Positions 56,758 through 64,000 of a stretch of 64,000 nucleotides of DNA are shown here, piece by piece. Below the pieces are notes generated by a model, which was not told the origin of the DNA, made no database searches, and saw only the letters and a program-made list of their open reading frames with translations. The position numbers and the translations under genes were made by a program. Each line of letters begins with the position of its first letter. Position 1 is the first letter of the stretch. The stretch is from an uncultured Collinsella sp. (GTDB lineage: Bacteria > Actinomycetota > Coriobacteriia > Coriobacteriales > Coriobacteriaceae), in contig CAUCQW010000013.1 in assembly GCA_958445065.1 (NCBI GenBank), positions 1 through 64,000 of the forward strand. The letters run 5' to 3'.

Positions 56758-57303
56758 TTAGGACAAATCATCCTCGTAGGGCATTAAATCGGCAAGGTAG
56801 CCCTTCTCCTTGAGTATGGCCTCGATCTCGTCGAGGGTCTGCTCGTCCTCCGCCGCGATGCGATGGAAGTGGTAGCCGCTCGTCACCGTTAGTAGTGGAA
56901 AGCTCTTGCCGCTCTCGATATCGTGCAGGTAGCGCTCAACATCGCGACGATTGCGGATGTCCAGGTCGGCCGTGATCTTGCCGTACACACGATGGTTGAC
57001 GATCACGTTGAGCACGGCGCCACCCGCGTCGACGATACTCGTAAGCTCGTCGCCCGCCTGCTCCACGCCGTGGCGCACCTTAACAAGACGCGTGGGCACG
57101 GCGGGGCTACTCGCGGCTTCCTGCAGCACGTAGCCGCGGTTGGTCGCCACGATATCGTGCCCATCGGCACGCAACAGGGCAATATCCTGAACCACGACCT
57201 GACGGCTCACGCCAACCTCGCGGGCAAGTGCGCTGCCCGAAACGGGCTCCTTGGCTCCTTCGAGCACGCCCATGATGGCACGGCGACGCTCGCGGGCGTT
57301 CAT
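56758..57303 (-). CDS. niaR: Niacin-responsive repressor NiaR
   Basis: 181 residues: N-terminal HTH_11 (ALAREVGVSRQVVVQDIALL) and C-terminal 3H domain (named for three conserved histidines; VNHRVYG and GYHFHRI visible). NiaR senses nicotinate and represses NAD synthesis. Its ATG overlaps the nadC stop by one base (TAATG). As the last gene of nadA-nadB-nadC-niaR it would be autoregulated through the operator at 60666-60709. Confidence 0.9.
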   Translation of the reverse strand: MNARERRRAIMGVLEGAKEPVSGSALAREVGVSRQVVVQDIALLRADGHDIVATNRGYVLQEAASSPAVPTRLVKVRHGVEQAGDELTSIVDAGGAVLNVIVNHRVYGKITADLDIRNRRDVERYLHDIESGKSFPLLTVTSGYHFHRIAAEDEQTLDEIEAILKEKGYLADLMPYEDDLS

Positions 57304-58163
57304 TATTTACCGTCCAGCAGACGCAGGTGCTTAAGCGAGAGGTCGAGGATCGGCGCAGAGTGCGTCAGGGCGCCCGAGCTAATATAGTCGACACCCAGAT
57401 CGGCCAGGGCGCGAATGTTGCTGGCGTCCACGTTGCCCGAGCACTCGGTCTTGGCGCGGCCATCGATAAGCTCAATCGCGGCAGCCATGTCGTCGTGGGT
57501 CATGTTGTCGAACATGATGATGTCGGCGCCGGCTTCCACGGCCTCGCGCACCATGTCCAGGTTCTCGCACTCGATCTCGACCGTCGTGGTAAACGATGCA
57601 TGGGCGCGCGCCATCTCGATCGCACGCATCACGCCGCCGGCGGCGTCGATGTGGTTGTCCTTGAGCATGACGGCCGTCGACAGGTTGTAACGGTGGTTGC
57701 TGCCGCCGCCGATCTCGACCGCGGCCTTCTCGAAGACGCGCATGCCCGGCGTGGTCTTGCGCGTGTCGACGAGCACGGTCTTGGTTCCCTCGAGCGCCGC
57801 GGCCATGCTGTGCGTGTAGGTAGCGATGCCGCTCATGCGCTGCAGGTAGTTGAGCGCCACGCGCTCACCCGAAAGCAGCACGCGCGCATCGCCCCGCACC
57901 TGACCCACATGGTCGCCGGCGTGCACCTCCTCGCCATCGGCAACGTCGAGCAGCACCGAGCTCTGCGAATCCAGCAGCTCAAAGGTACGGGCAAACACAT
58001 CCAAGCCGGCGATGATGCCGTCGGCCTTGGCGATAAGCTCCACCGTGGCGGGACGCGCCGTGGGGCACACGCTCGCCGTGCTCACGTCCTCAAACGTAAT
58101 GTCCTCGCGCAGAGCCTGTAAAATCAGATCATCGACGACGAGCTTCATGGTAATGGGATTCAT
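57303..58163 (-). CDS. nadC: Quinolinate phosphoribosyltransferase NadC
   Basis: 286 residues. Signature residues are VDTRKTTPGMR, GGGSNHRYNLS, KDNHI, and VEIECEN. It makes nicotinate mononucleotide from quinolinate and PRPP. GAGGAG precedes ATG 58163. It starts 3 bases after the nadB stop. Confidence 0.96.
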   Translation of the reverse strand: MNPITMKLVVDDLILQALREDITFEDVSTASVCPTARPATVELIAKADGIIAGLDVFARTFELLDSQSSVLLDVADGEEVHAGDHVGQVRGDARVLLSGERVALNYLQRMSGIATYTHSMAAALEGTKTVLVDTRKTTPGMRVFEKAAVEIGGGSNHRYNLSTAVMLKDNHIDAAGGVMRAIEMARAHASFTTTVEIECENLDMVREAVEAGADIIMFDNMTHDDMAAAIELIDGRAKTECSGNVDASNIRALADLGVDYISSGALTHSAPILDLSLKHLRLLDGK

Positions 58164-58166
58164 GGT

Positions 58167-59543
58167 CTACTCCTCTGCGGCCTGCGTGCCGGCGGCACGG
58201 GCCAAATCATCGATTGCAAGGGTATCGGAACTCAGGGCGCGATGGCGTCCATCGAGCGCGGGCTCGCCCGCCTGCTCCACGGCCAGCGACTCGCCGGTGC
58301 GCATGTACCACGCGGCGCGACGACCCCAGACCAGCGCCTCGAGCAGACTATTTGATGCAAGGCGATTCTTGCCGTGAACGCCGTTGCAAGCCGTCTCGCC
58401 CGCAGCGTAGAGCTCGGGCATCGAAGTGCGGCCGTCCTTATCGACCCATACGCCGCCCATAAAGTAGTGCTGCGTGGGCGTAACGGGGATGGGCTCGTCC
58501 AAGATGTCGCGACCGTCCTCAAGGCAGCGCGCGCGAATGTTGGCAAAGTGCCCAGTCACCACGTCGCGCTCGACGGGGGCAAAGCTCAGCCACTCGTGCT
58601 CGGTGCCGTCCTGCTTCATCTGCTCGCGGATGGCGGCAGCGACAACGTCGCGCGGCTGCAACTCGTCGGTAAAACGCTCGCCGGCGGCATTGAGCAGAAT
58701 CGCGCCCTCACCGCGGCAGCTCTCGCTGATCAGGAACGTACGGCCTGGCTGCGGCGAGAACAGGCCCGTGGGATGGATCTGCACGTAGTCCAGGTGCTCC
58801 ATCTTAATGCCGTGCTCCTGCGCGATGTAGCAGGCGTCGCCCGTGAGCTGCGGGTAGTTGGTCGAATGGTCGTATACGCCACCGATGCCGCCCGTCGCCC
58901 ACAGCGTATGGCGGGCATGGATCTTAAACGGCTTACCGACATGCACGCCCTCAGCGGCATTTGCCAGCTCGTCGGCGGGGCGAGCTGAATCGTCCTCGTC
59001 CACGGCAACAGCGACGACACCAGTGCACACCGTGGCCCCATCGCGCTCTGCCGTCAGGATGTCGGTCATGGCAACGTGTTCGAGAATCTGCACGTTATCC
59101 AGCTTGCGGACGGCCTGAAGCAGCTTGGTCGTAATCTCCTTGCCCGTAATGTCGGCATGGAAGGCAATGCGCGGACGGCTGTGCGCGCCCTCGCGGGTAA
59201 AGTCGAGGCCGCCATCGGCCTTGCGCTCAAAATCCACGCCCATCGCTAGCAGGTCGTTGATGACCGAGCGGCTCGAGCGGATCATGATGTCGACGCTCTC
59301 GCGGCGGTTCTCGTAATGGCCGGCGTGCATGGTGTCCTCAAAGAAGGCATCGTAGTCCGAGCCCTCGGGCAGCACGCAGATGCCGCCCTGCGCGAGCATC
59401 GAATCGCACTCGTCGACCGCGCCCTTGGAGAGCATGATCACGCGCGTGCTCGTCGGCAGGTTGAGCGCCGCGTACAGGCCCGCTACGCCGCAGCCGGCAA
59501 TGACGACGTCGCACTCCATATCGGGGTATTGCTTGGTTTCCAC
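58167..59543 (-). CDS. nadB: L-aspartate oxidase NadB
   Basis: 458 residues. FAD loop VVIAGCGVAGLYAALNL, active-site region HPTGLFSPQPGRTFLISESC with RGEGAILLN, and HYFMGGV mark the NadB/SdhA family. It makes iminoaspartate. GTG 59543 with GGGAGAGG 6 bases before it is chosen over ATG 59570. A short inverted repeat (AATGTGACAT..ATGCCACATT, about 59561-59597) lies in the nadA-nadB gap. In an anaerobe fumarate is the likely electron acceptor. Confidence 0.95.
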   Translation of the reverse strand: METKQYPDMECDVVIAGCGVAGLYAALNLPTSTRVIMLSKGAVDECDSMLAQGGICVLPEGSDYDAFFEDTMHAGHYENRRESVDIMIRSSRSVINDLLAMGVDFERKADGGLDFTREGAHSRPRIAFHADITGKEITTKLLQAVRKLDNVQILEHVAMTDILTAERDGATVCTGVVAVAVDEDDSARPADELANAAEGVHVGKPFKIHARHTLWATGGIGGVYDHSTNYPQLTGDACYIAQEHGIKMEHLDYVQIHPTGLFSPQPGRTFLISESCRGEGAILLNAAGERFTDELQPRDVVAAAIREQMKQDGTEHEWLSFAPVERDVVTGHFANIRARCLEDGRDILDEPIPVTPTQHYFMGGVWVDKDGRTSMPELYAAGETACNGVHGKNRLASNSLLEALVWGRRAAWYMRTGESLAVEQAGEPALDGRHRALSSDTLAIDDLARAAGTQAAEE

Positions 59544-59598
59544 AGGAATCCTCTCCCTTGAATGTGACATAAGAAACCGTCCCTCATGCCACATTGTT

Positions 59599-60624
59599 CT
59601 AGCGTGCTGCGTACTCGAGCATGCGGTCGAGCGTAAGTTTGGCCTGGTCGGCAGCCTCGTCCGACACGCCGATCTGCACCTCGCCCTCACCCGTCTCCAG
59701 GCAGCGCACGAGCTTTTCGAGCGTGATGAGATCCATGTTGACGCAGGTGGGCTGCACCGCGGGGAAGTAGAACTTCTTACCGGTGCCCTGGCAGCGGCGC
59801 TCGAGCTCGTAGAGCACACCGCGGACCGTCACGATAATGAACTCGCTCGCGTCGGACTCCTCGGCATACTTGATGATGCCGGCGGTGGAGCCGATGTAGT
59901 CGGCCTCAGCCAGGACGTCAGCCTTGCACTCAGGATGCGCCAGCACGAGCGCGTCGGGGTGGGCCTCCGTCGCGTCAACGATCTGCTCGACGGTGATGAT
60001 GTGATGGCGCGGGCAGTAGCCGTTGTTGAGGATGACGTGCTTTTGGGGCACCTGCTCGGCTACGAAGCGGCCCAGGTTCTGGTCGGGAATGAACAAGATG
60101 TGCTGCTGCGGCAGCTCGGAGACGATCTTGACGGCGTTTGAGCTGGTAACGCACACGTCACTCCAGCTCTTGATCTCGACCGTGGAGTTGACGTAGCAGA
60201 CCACGGCCAGGTCGTCGCCGTACTCGGCGCGCGCCGCATCGACCGTCTCGCGCTTGACCATGTGCGCCATGGGACAGTCCGCGCCCGGCTCGGGCAGCAG
60301 CACGGTCTTGGTGGGATTGAGCAGCTTGGCGCTCTCGCCCATAAACTCCACGCCGCACAGCACGATGGTCTGCTGCGGCAGGCTCTTGGCAAGCTTTGCC
60401 AGGTAGAAGCTGTCGCCGACGTAATCGGCCACAGCCTGAACCTCGGGCGCCACGTAATAGTGCGCCAGGATCACCGCGTCGCGTTGGGTTTTAAGTTGCT
60501 GAATGGCCTCGACGAGCTCTGCGGGCACCAGTGCCGCGCGCTCCGTTGCCGTCGTTGCCGATGCTAGGCCGGCCGCGATATCGCGTGCAAGCTCCGACGC
60601 ATCCATGTTCGCGCTCTGTGCCAT
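59599..60624 (-). CDS. nadA: Quinolinate synthase NadA
   Basis: 341 residues. Conserved ILAHYYVAPEVQAVADYVGDS, LCGVEFMGESAKLL, CYVNST and HPEC motifs, with Cys residues for the 4Fe-4S cluster (CGVEF, NNGYCP, PTCVNM). It condenses iminoaspartate with DHAP. ATG 60624 follows GAGAGGGG. It is the first gene of the NAD operon. Confidence 0.96.
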   Translation of the reverse strand: MAQSANMDASELARDIAAGLASATTATERAALVPAELVEAIQQLKTQRDAVILAHYYVAPEVQAVADYVGDSFYLAKLAKSLPQQTIVLCGVEFMGESAKLLNPTKTVLLPEPGADCPMAHMVKRETVDAARAEYGDDLAVVCYVNSTVEIKSWSDVCVTSSNAVKIVSELPQQHILFIPDQNLGRFVAEQVPQKHVILNNGYCPRHHIITVEQIVDATEAHPDALVLAHPECKADVLAEADYIGSTAGIIKYAEESDASEFIIVTVRGVLYELERRCQGTGKKFYFPAVQPTCVNMDLITLEKLVRCLETGEGEVQIGVSDEAADQAKLTLDRMLEYAAR

Positions 60625-60665
60625 CAAGGCCCCTCTCTTTTGGCGAATCTTGGGGCTTTAGTATG

Positions 60666-60709
60666 ACACCTAGGTTTACAGCTGACAAGACAGCTGTAAA
60701 CCTAGGTGT
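60666..60709 (-). promoter_or_regulatory. NiaR operator overlapping the nad promoter
   Basis: ACACCTAGGTTTACAGCTG (60666-60684) and CAGCTGTAAACCTAGGTGT (60691-60709) form a perfect 19-bp inverted repeat around ACAAGA. On the minus strand TTGTCA, 17 bases, CATACT read as -35/-10 within it, so a bound repressor would block RNA polymerase. NiaR encoded in the same operon is the likely ligand. Confidence 0.85.
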
Positions 60710-60740
60710 AAAGTTGAAATAAAGATTCAATCATGCGGCA

Positions 60741-60785
60741 GGTCCATTTTCGAACTGGCAAGCTGAGGACAGCCGAAAATGGACC
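60741..60785. repeat. Short palindrome GGTCCATTTTCG / CGAAAATGGACC
   Basis: 12-bp perfect arms (60741-60752, 60774-60785) with a 21-base loop. Located between the nad promoter and the next, larger palindrome. Confidence 0.7.
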
Positions 60786-60832
60786 CGCCCCATGATTCGG
60801 GCAGCCCGTTTTGTCCTGGACCAAGGGGCAGT

Positions 60833-61037
60833 GGTCAAAAAGGGCCAAATATGAGTACTGTCACCAAATTAGTAGCATCGATTTTCCGGTCCAGAGCAGC
60901 AAAATCGCCTTGTTTGGAGCCCGATCGCGACTCTGAAGAACGAAAATCGATGCACTTTTGGCCTCTGGCACCGATTTTTGAGGCCATTTGGCTGCCACCA
61001 AACTGGTAACAGTACTCATATTTGGCCCTTTTTGACC
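60833..61037. repeat. ~205-bp nested palindrome with 29-bp outer arms
   Basis: Outer arms 60833-60861 and 61009-61037 are perfect over 29 bases (GGTCAAAAAGGGCC... and ...GGCCCTTTTTGACC). Inner arms GCATCGATTTTC (60887-60898) and GAAAATCGATGC (60943-60954) are also perfect. No coding frame is convincing. It could be a MITE-like insertion or a long structured transcript. The whole gap 60625-61185 has no gene. Confidence 0.75.
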
Positions 61038-61185
61038 ACCGGGTTTCCGGCAGGCCCCAAAAGCGGGCCCGAATCGCTCGATCCGGGCCCGCTGGGGGGT
61101 AGCGAGCACAATCGAGGTGTAAGAAGCAAGAGAGGGCCATCGCCTAGAATCGTCAGCGCCTAGATATTCAACGAGAGGAAAGACA

Positions 61186-61560
61186 ATGGTCCGCAGCGAC
61201 ATGCTACCCCAGCCGGACCGGGGGCTCGGCCTCGACCGGCCCCAGACCGAGGCATTTCACCGACGAGTTCAAGAGGAAGATAGTCGATCTCCACAACGCC
61301 GGAAAGCCCAGGCGCGAGGCCATGGACGAGTGCGACCTCGACAAGAGCACCGTGGAGAGGCGGGTCAAGTCGATAAACGAGACCGGCTCGCCGCGCGCCG
61401 CCGACAACCGCACGCCCGAGTAGAACCGGATCCTGGAGCCCGAGCGCGAGAACCGCAGGCTCCGGATGGAGGTCAACGTCTTAAGACGAGCGGCGCCAGC
61501 ATACGCTCGGAAGTCAGGGCCATGGCGGCCAACGGGGGGCCGCTGCCCCATATCGGCGCA
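61186..61560 (+). pseudogene. IS3-family orfA remnant
   Basis: The frame FTDEFKRKIVDLHNAGKPRR to STVERRVKSINETGSPRA is an IS3-type orfA HTH, followed by RENRRLRMEVNVLRRAA. It is broken by a frameshift after the first residues and by a TAG near 61421. It belongs to a different IS from the intact element next to it and ends at that element's left repeat. Confidence 0.8.
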
Positions 61561-61619
61561 GCGCTGGCATCGAGGCCTTCTGACCTGTGTCAAGATTTCG
61601 GACACGCATGCTCGAGAAA

Positions 61620-62501
61620 TCAAGCGGCCATAGGCATGGCCTCGAGCTTGGGCTCGGTTCTCTCGAAGAAGGCCGCCATGGCCTCGGCCGGCACCTTGTA
61701 GCCGATCGTCGAGCGGGGCCTTCGGCGGTTGTAGTACGCCTCGATGAACTCGACCACCGCGTGCTTGGCGGAATCCCTGGTCGGGAAGCTGCGCCTGTAG
61801 TACATCTCGTTCTTCAGCGTGGCGAGGAACGACTCGGCCACCGCGTTGTCGTGGCAGTTGCCGGCGCGGCTGCAGGACAGCCGCACGTCGTTGTCGCGCG
61901 CCCATTCGGCCAGAAGCCTGCTGGTGTACTGGGCGCCGCGGTCGGCGTGGAATATCGCGTTGCCGGCCACGTAGCCGCGCGATTTGGCCGACGCCAGCGC
62001 CGAAACCACGATGTCGGCGGTCATGCGCTCGGAGAGCGACCAGCCCACCACCATGCGGGTGTTGAGGTCGATGACCGTCGACAGGTACAGCCATCCCTCG
62101 CCGGTGCGCAGGTAGGTGATGTCGCCCACGAGCTTGCAGGTTGGAACGGGACTGGTGAAGTCGCGGCGCACCAGGTCGGGCCGGGGCCTGGCCTTCGGGT
62201 CGGGGATGGTGGTGCGCTTCCTGGCGTTGGGCGTGCAGCCGCGTATTCCCAGCTCGCGCATCAGCTTGCGCACCCTGTACAGGGTCAATCCGGAGAACTC
62301 GCCGGGCAGGAAGCATTTCACGAACCGGAAGCCGAACCTGCGGTCCGACTCCAGCCACACGCGCCGGACCGCCTCGCGCTCGGCCGACCAGTCTTCTCGC
62401 GGGCAGCCGTTGGAGAGCCACGAGTAGAAGCCCGATCGGCTCACGCCGAGCACGCGGGCCATCATTTTCACCGGGAATTCGGCCTTCTCCGCCAACATCA
62501 T
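61620..62501 (-). CDS. IS3-family transposase OrfB (DDE catalytic subunit)
   Basis: About 293 residues. DDE residues lie in VGDITYLRT (D), FHADRGAQYTS (D) and NAVAESFLATLKNE (E), with the HTH_21 region VLGVSRSGFYSWL at the start. It is likely made mainly as an OrfAB fusion by -1 frameshifting on AAAAAAG (62548-62554), which joins orfA to this frame upstream of ATG 62501. It looks intact and potentially active. Confidence 0.92.
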   Translation of the reverse strand: MMLAEKAEFPVKMMARVLGVSRSGFYSWLSNGCPREDWSAEREAVRRVWLESDRRFGFRFVKCFLPGEFSGLTLYRVRKLMRELGIRGCTPNARKRTTIPDPKARPRPDLVRRDFTSPVPTCKLVGDITYLRTGEGWLYLSTVIDLNTRMVVGWSLSERMTADIVVSALASAKSRGYVAGNAIFHADRGAQYTSRLLAEWARDNDVRLSCSRAGNCHDNAVAESFLATLKNEMYYRRSFPTRDSAKHAVVEFIEAYYNRRRPRSTIGYKVPAEAMAAFFERTEPKLEAMPMAA

Positions 62502-62515
62502 CCGGTAGCATGCGG

Positions 62516-62800
62516 CTACGCCTGGCTTTTGGCGAAGAAGGCCGCGGCTTTTTTCAAGAAGGCGTTCTCCATCTCGAGCTCGCGTATGCGCCTTTTCGCC
62601 TCGCGAAGCTCGCGGTCCTCGGCCTTGGGGTCGGGCCCGCCGGCAAGCTCGCGCCGGCGGCTCTGCACCCACTTGTTCACGGTCTTGGAATTCAGGCCCA
62701 GTTCTGCGCAGCATTCCGTTATCGGCCTGCCCGTCGAGATGATGTAGTCGGCGGTCTCGCGCCTGAACTCGTCGGTGTACTTGGCGGCTGGGTTGGACAT
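62516..62800 (-). CDS. IS3-family transposase OrfA
   Basis: 94 residues. HTH region ITECCAELGLNSKTVNKWVQ, then a leucine-zipper segment (ELREAKRRIRELEMENAFLK). The slippery AAAAAAG (62548-62554) near its 3' end allows -1 frameshift into OrfB. OrfA alone usually regulates transposition. Confidence 0.92.
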   Translation of the reverse strand: MSNPAAKYTDEFRRETADYIISTGRPITECCAELGLNSKTVNKWVQSRRRELAGGPDPKAEDRELREAKRRIRELEMENAFLKKAAAFFAKSQA

Positions 62801-62882
62801 AGCATACCGTCCTCTCGGTCGTCGATGAATGCATTCTAAAGGATTGGGCCTCTAGCATGCGTGTCCGAAAAGACGATACAGG

Positions 62883-63989
62883 TCAGACAACCCAATCAGA
62901 CGTCGTCTCGAGCACGTCCTCTGCACGGTCGAGCGTGCTTCTGGCCTTGGCACCCTGTTTGAACCACGAGCGCAGGTCCTCGAGCGTGCTGCCCGCTGCG
63001 TACACCTTGATTTTGCGACCGCCTTTCGTGGTCACCGTGCAACGGTCGCCGCTCTCGCTATCCTCGTGCGCCGTGACCTTCTTGAGATAATCGCGGCGGA
63101 ACGCCACGACGCGGGCGTTGCTGATCTCGATGAACCAATCGTCGTCGACAAGCGAGGTGCCCGTGGCACCTCGGCTCGCCATCTCCTCGGCGAAGGAGAA
63201 ACCGAGTTCGCGCTCCTGTCTGCCGATCTCGTAGATACCACGGGCGGGCATGCTGAGCATGAGCAGAGGCAGGAGTCCCCCTATGAACAGGAAGAGGCAT
63301 GGGACGAGCAGGAGCAGACGAGCACCGGCGTCGGTGAAAACAGCCATGAAGGCGATCACGAGCGAGAAGACGAGCGCCATACCGTTGAAAACAATCGTCA
63401 ACGGCTTGATGGCAGACCAACACAGACCCGCCTTGGTCATCGGGCCGTCAACAGCGTCCGAGACCTCGATGCCCTCTTCCTCCAGACGGGCGAGGAGGTT
63501 GAGCGAGCACACCCCCTCGAGGCTTATCGAGCAGAACTTCCGGTCGCCCTCGAACAGGTCGATCCTCATCATCTGCGTGTGAAGCGTTGCACGGGTGATG
63601 TTGCCAAACGTCGTCTCCTTGCGGATGCCGAAGGCGTTACGCGAGAGAATTCGCTCACCGTCCACGTCGATGCGCGGGATGCTCAGCAGGGCCCAGATGG
63701 CCATGCCCGCGAGCGCCATGGCGTGACCGAACCACACAAGTTCGTGGTCCCACTCGCCCAACGAGACGCCCTGCCAGACGTAGACACCCAGCATGAGCAG
63801 TTCGAACGCGACGGCGCAGCAGGCGATGATCGTGCGAATGGCAGCGGGCATGCGCACCGTGAAGCGATCGAGGCTGTCCGTCGCCTCACTGCGCTCGCGC
63901 GCGCCGCGACGGGCGACCCATGCAGTGAGCGGACCGACGATGAACACCACCATCGCCACGCGCAGGAACGATTCGAGTATGTCGCCCAT
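62883..63989 (-). CDS. Membrane protein of unknown function, 3' end altered by the IS
   Basis: 368 residues from ATG 63989 (GGTGG 5 bases before). Four hydrophobic segments (about 7-28, 50-75, 80-105, 205-255) surround soluble parts with SIPRIDVDGERIL and FIEISNARVVAFRRDYLKKV, the latter resembling a PH-like fold (possibly DUF6560). The stop codon TGA (62885-62883) is the first three bases of the IS right repeat, so the natural C-terminus is lost or slightly changed. The window ends 11 bases before the start. Confidence 0.7.
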   Translation of the reverse strand: MGDILESFLRVAMVVFIVGPLTAWVARRGARERSEATDSLDRFTVRMPAAIRTIIACCAVAFELLMLGVYVWQGVSLGEWDHELVWFGHAMALAGMAIWALLSIPRIDVDGERILSRNAFGIRKETTFGNITRATLHTQMMRIDLFEGDRKFCSISLEGVCSLNLLARLEEEGIEVSDAVDGPMTKAGLCWSAIKPLTIVFNGMALVFSLVIAFMAVFTDAGARLLLLVPCLFLFIGGLLPLLMLSMPARGIYEIGRQERELGFSFAEEMASRGATGTSLVDDDWFIEISNARVVAFRRDYLKKVTAHEDSESGDRCTVTTKGGRKIKVYAAGSTLEDLRSWFKQGAKARSTLDRAEDVLETTSDWVV

Positions 63990-64000
63990 ATTAACCACCA

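Larger units (their letters stand above)
61581..62885 (-). mobile_element. Complete IS3-family insertion sequence (1305 bp)
   Basis: Terminal inverted repeats of about 37 bp: left starts TGACCTGTGTCAAGATTTCG, right (reverse complement) TGACCTGTATCGTCTTTTCG, both followed by GACACGCATGCT. It contains orfA and orfB on the minus strand. No target-site duplication is obvious in the flanks (TTC versus GAC). It has inserted at the end of the gene at 62883 and beside an older transposase remnant. Confidence 0.93.

Noticed and set aside
61620..62800. The orfA/orfB frame break as an inactivating mutation
   Set aside because: The AAAAAAG slippery site is placed for the programmed -1 frameshift used by IS3 elements, and both frames and ends are intact.

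Overview
The window is high-GC actinobacterial DNA, most likely from a gut Coriobacteriia of the Collinsella type. The evidence is a dnaK-grpE-dnaJ-hspR heat-shock operon, a PASTA kinase/FHA/PP2C/SEDS-PBP cluster, several mannose-family PTS operons and a nadA-nadB-nadC-niaR operon. The genus is inferred from gene content and style; no database comparison was made.

Layout. 1-10611: signalling and cell-wall cluster on the plus strand: a membrane Ser/Thr kinase, two FHA proteins, a PP2C phosphatase, an FtsW/RodA-PBP fusion and a PASTA kinase, with small gaps or start/stop overlaps and one terminator at the end. 10612-24431: an integrated mobilizable element of about 13.6 kb in the 3' end of tRNA-Arg(CCT). 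A 47-bp direct repeat bounds it (10799-10845 and 24355-24401). It carries a tyrosine integrase, an Xis-like protein, a winged-helix protein, a coiled-coil protein, three consecutive metallophosphoesterases, a tiny membrane peptide, a relaxase with MobC and an oriT-like region, a zinc-finger-like lipoprotein, a giant SEC10/PgrA-like sortase-anchored protein, and a divergent XRE regulator with a clear inverted-repeat operator. No conjugation (type IV secretion) genes are visible, so it is probably mobilized by a helper.

24432-42108: a mannose-type PTS operon with a DUF956 gene, hypA, a large FeS/FAD oxidoreductase divergent from a TetR regulator, a DUF5692 membrane protein, an AAA/DUF4143 ATPase, and a second PTS operon with a class II aldolase and a divergent DeoR regulator. 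The EIIC gene of this second PTS is frameshifted. 42183-56553: clpB, two envelope proteins of unknown role, another AAA ATPase, an aconitase-like hydratase, hspR-dnaJ-grpE-dnaK and a ferredoxin. clpB and dnaK share a 27-bp palindromic upstream element. 56758-60709: NAD synthesis operon ending in its own niacin-type repressor, with a 19-bp-arm operator at its promoter. 60740-64000: palindromes, a dead transposase fragment, a complete IS3-family element with programmed frameshifting, and a membrane protein whose stop codon is supplied by the IS end.

The most unusual feature is not a gene. Intergenic spaces hold arrays of one short motif in alternating orientation at fixed spacing. Family A (GGAAA..GCA.CCC) occurs at three loci, each with three units of exactly 62 bp. 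Family B (TCTCAATCTGTAACA) occurs at two loci with spacings in multiples of 10 bp. Several single-copy long palindromes of the same general style occur elsewhere.
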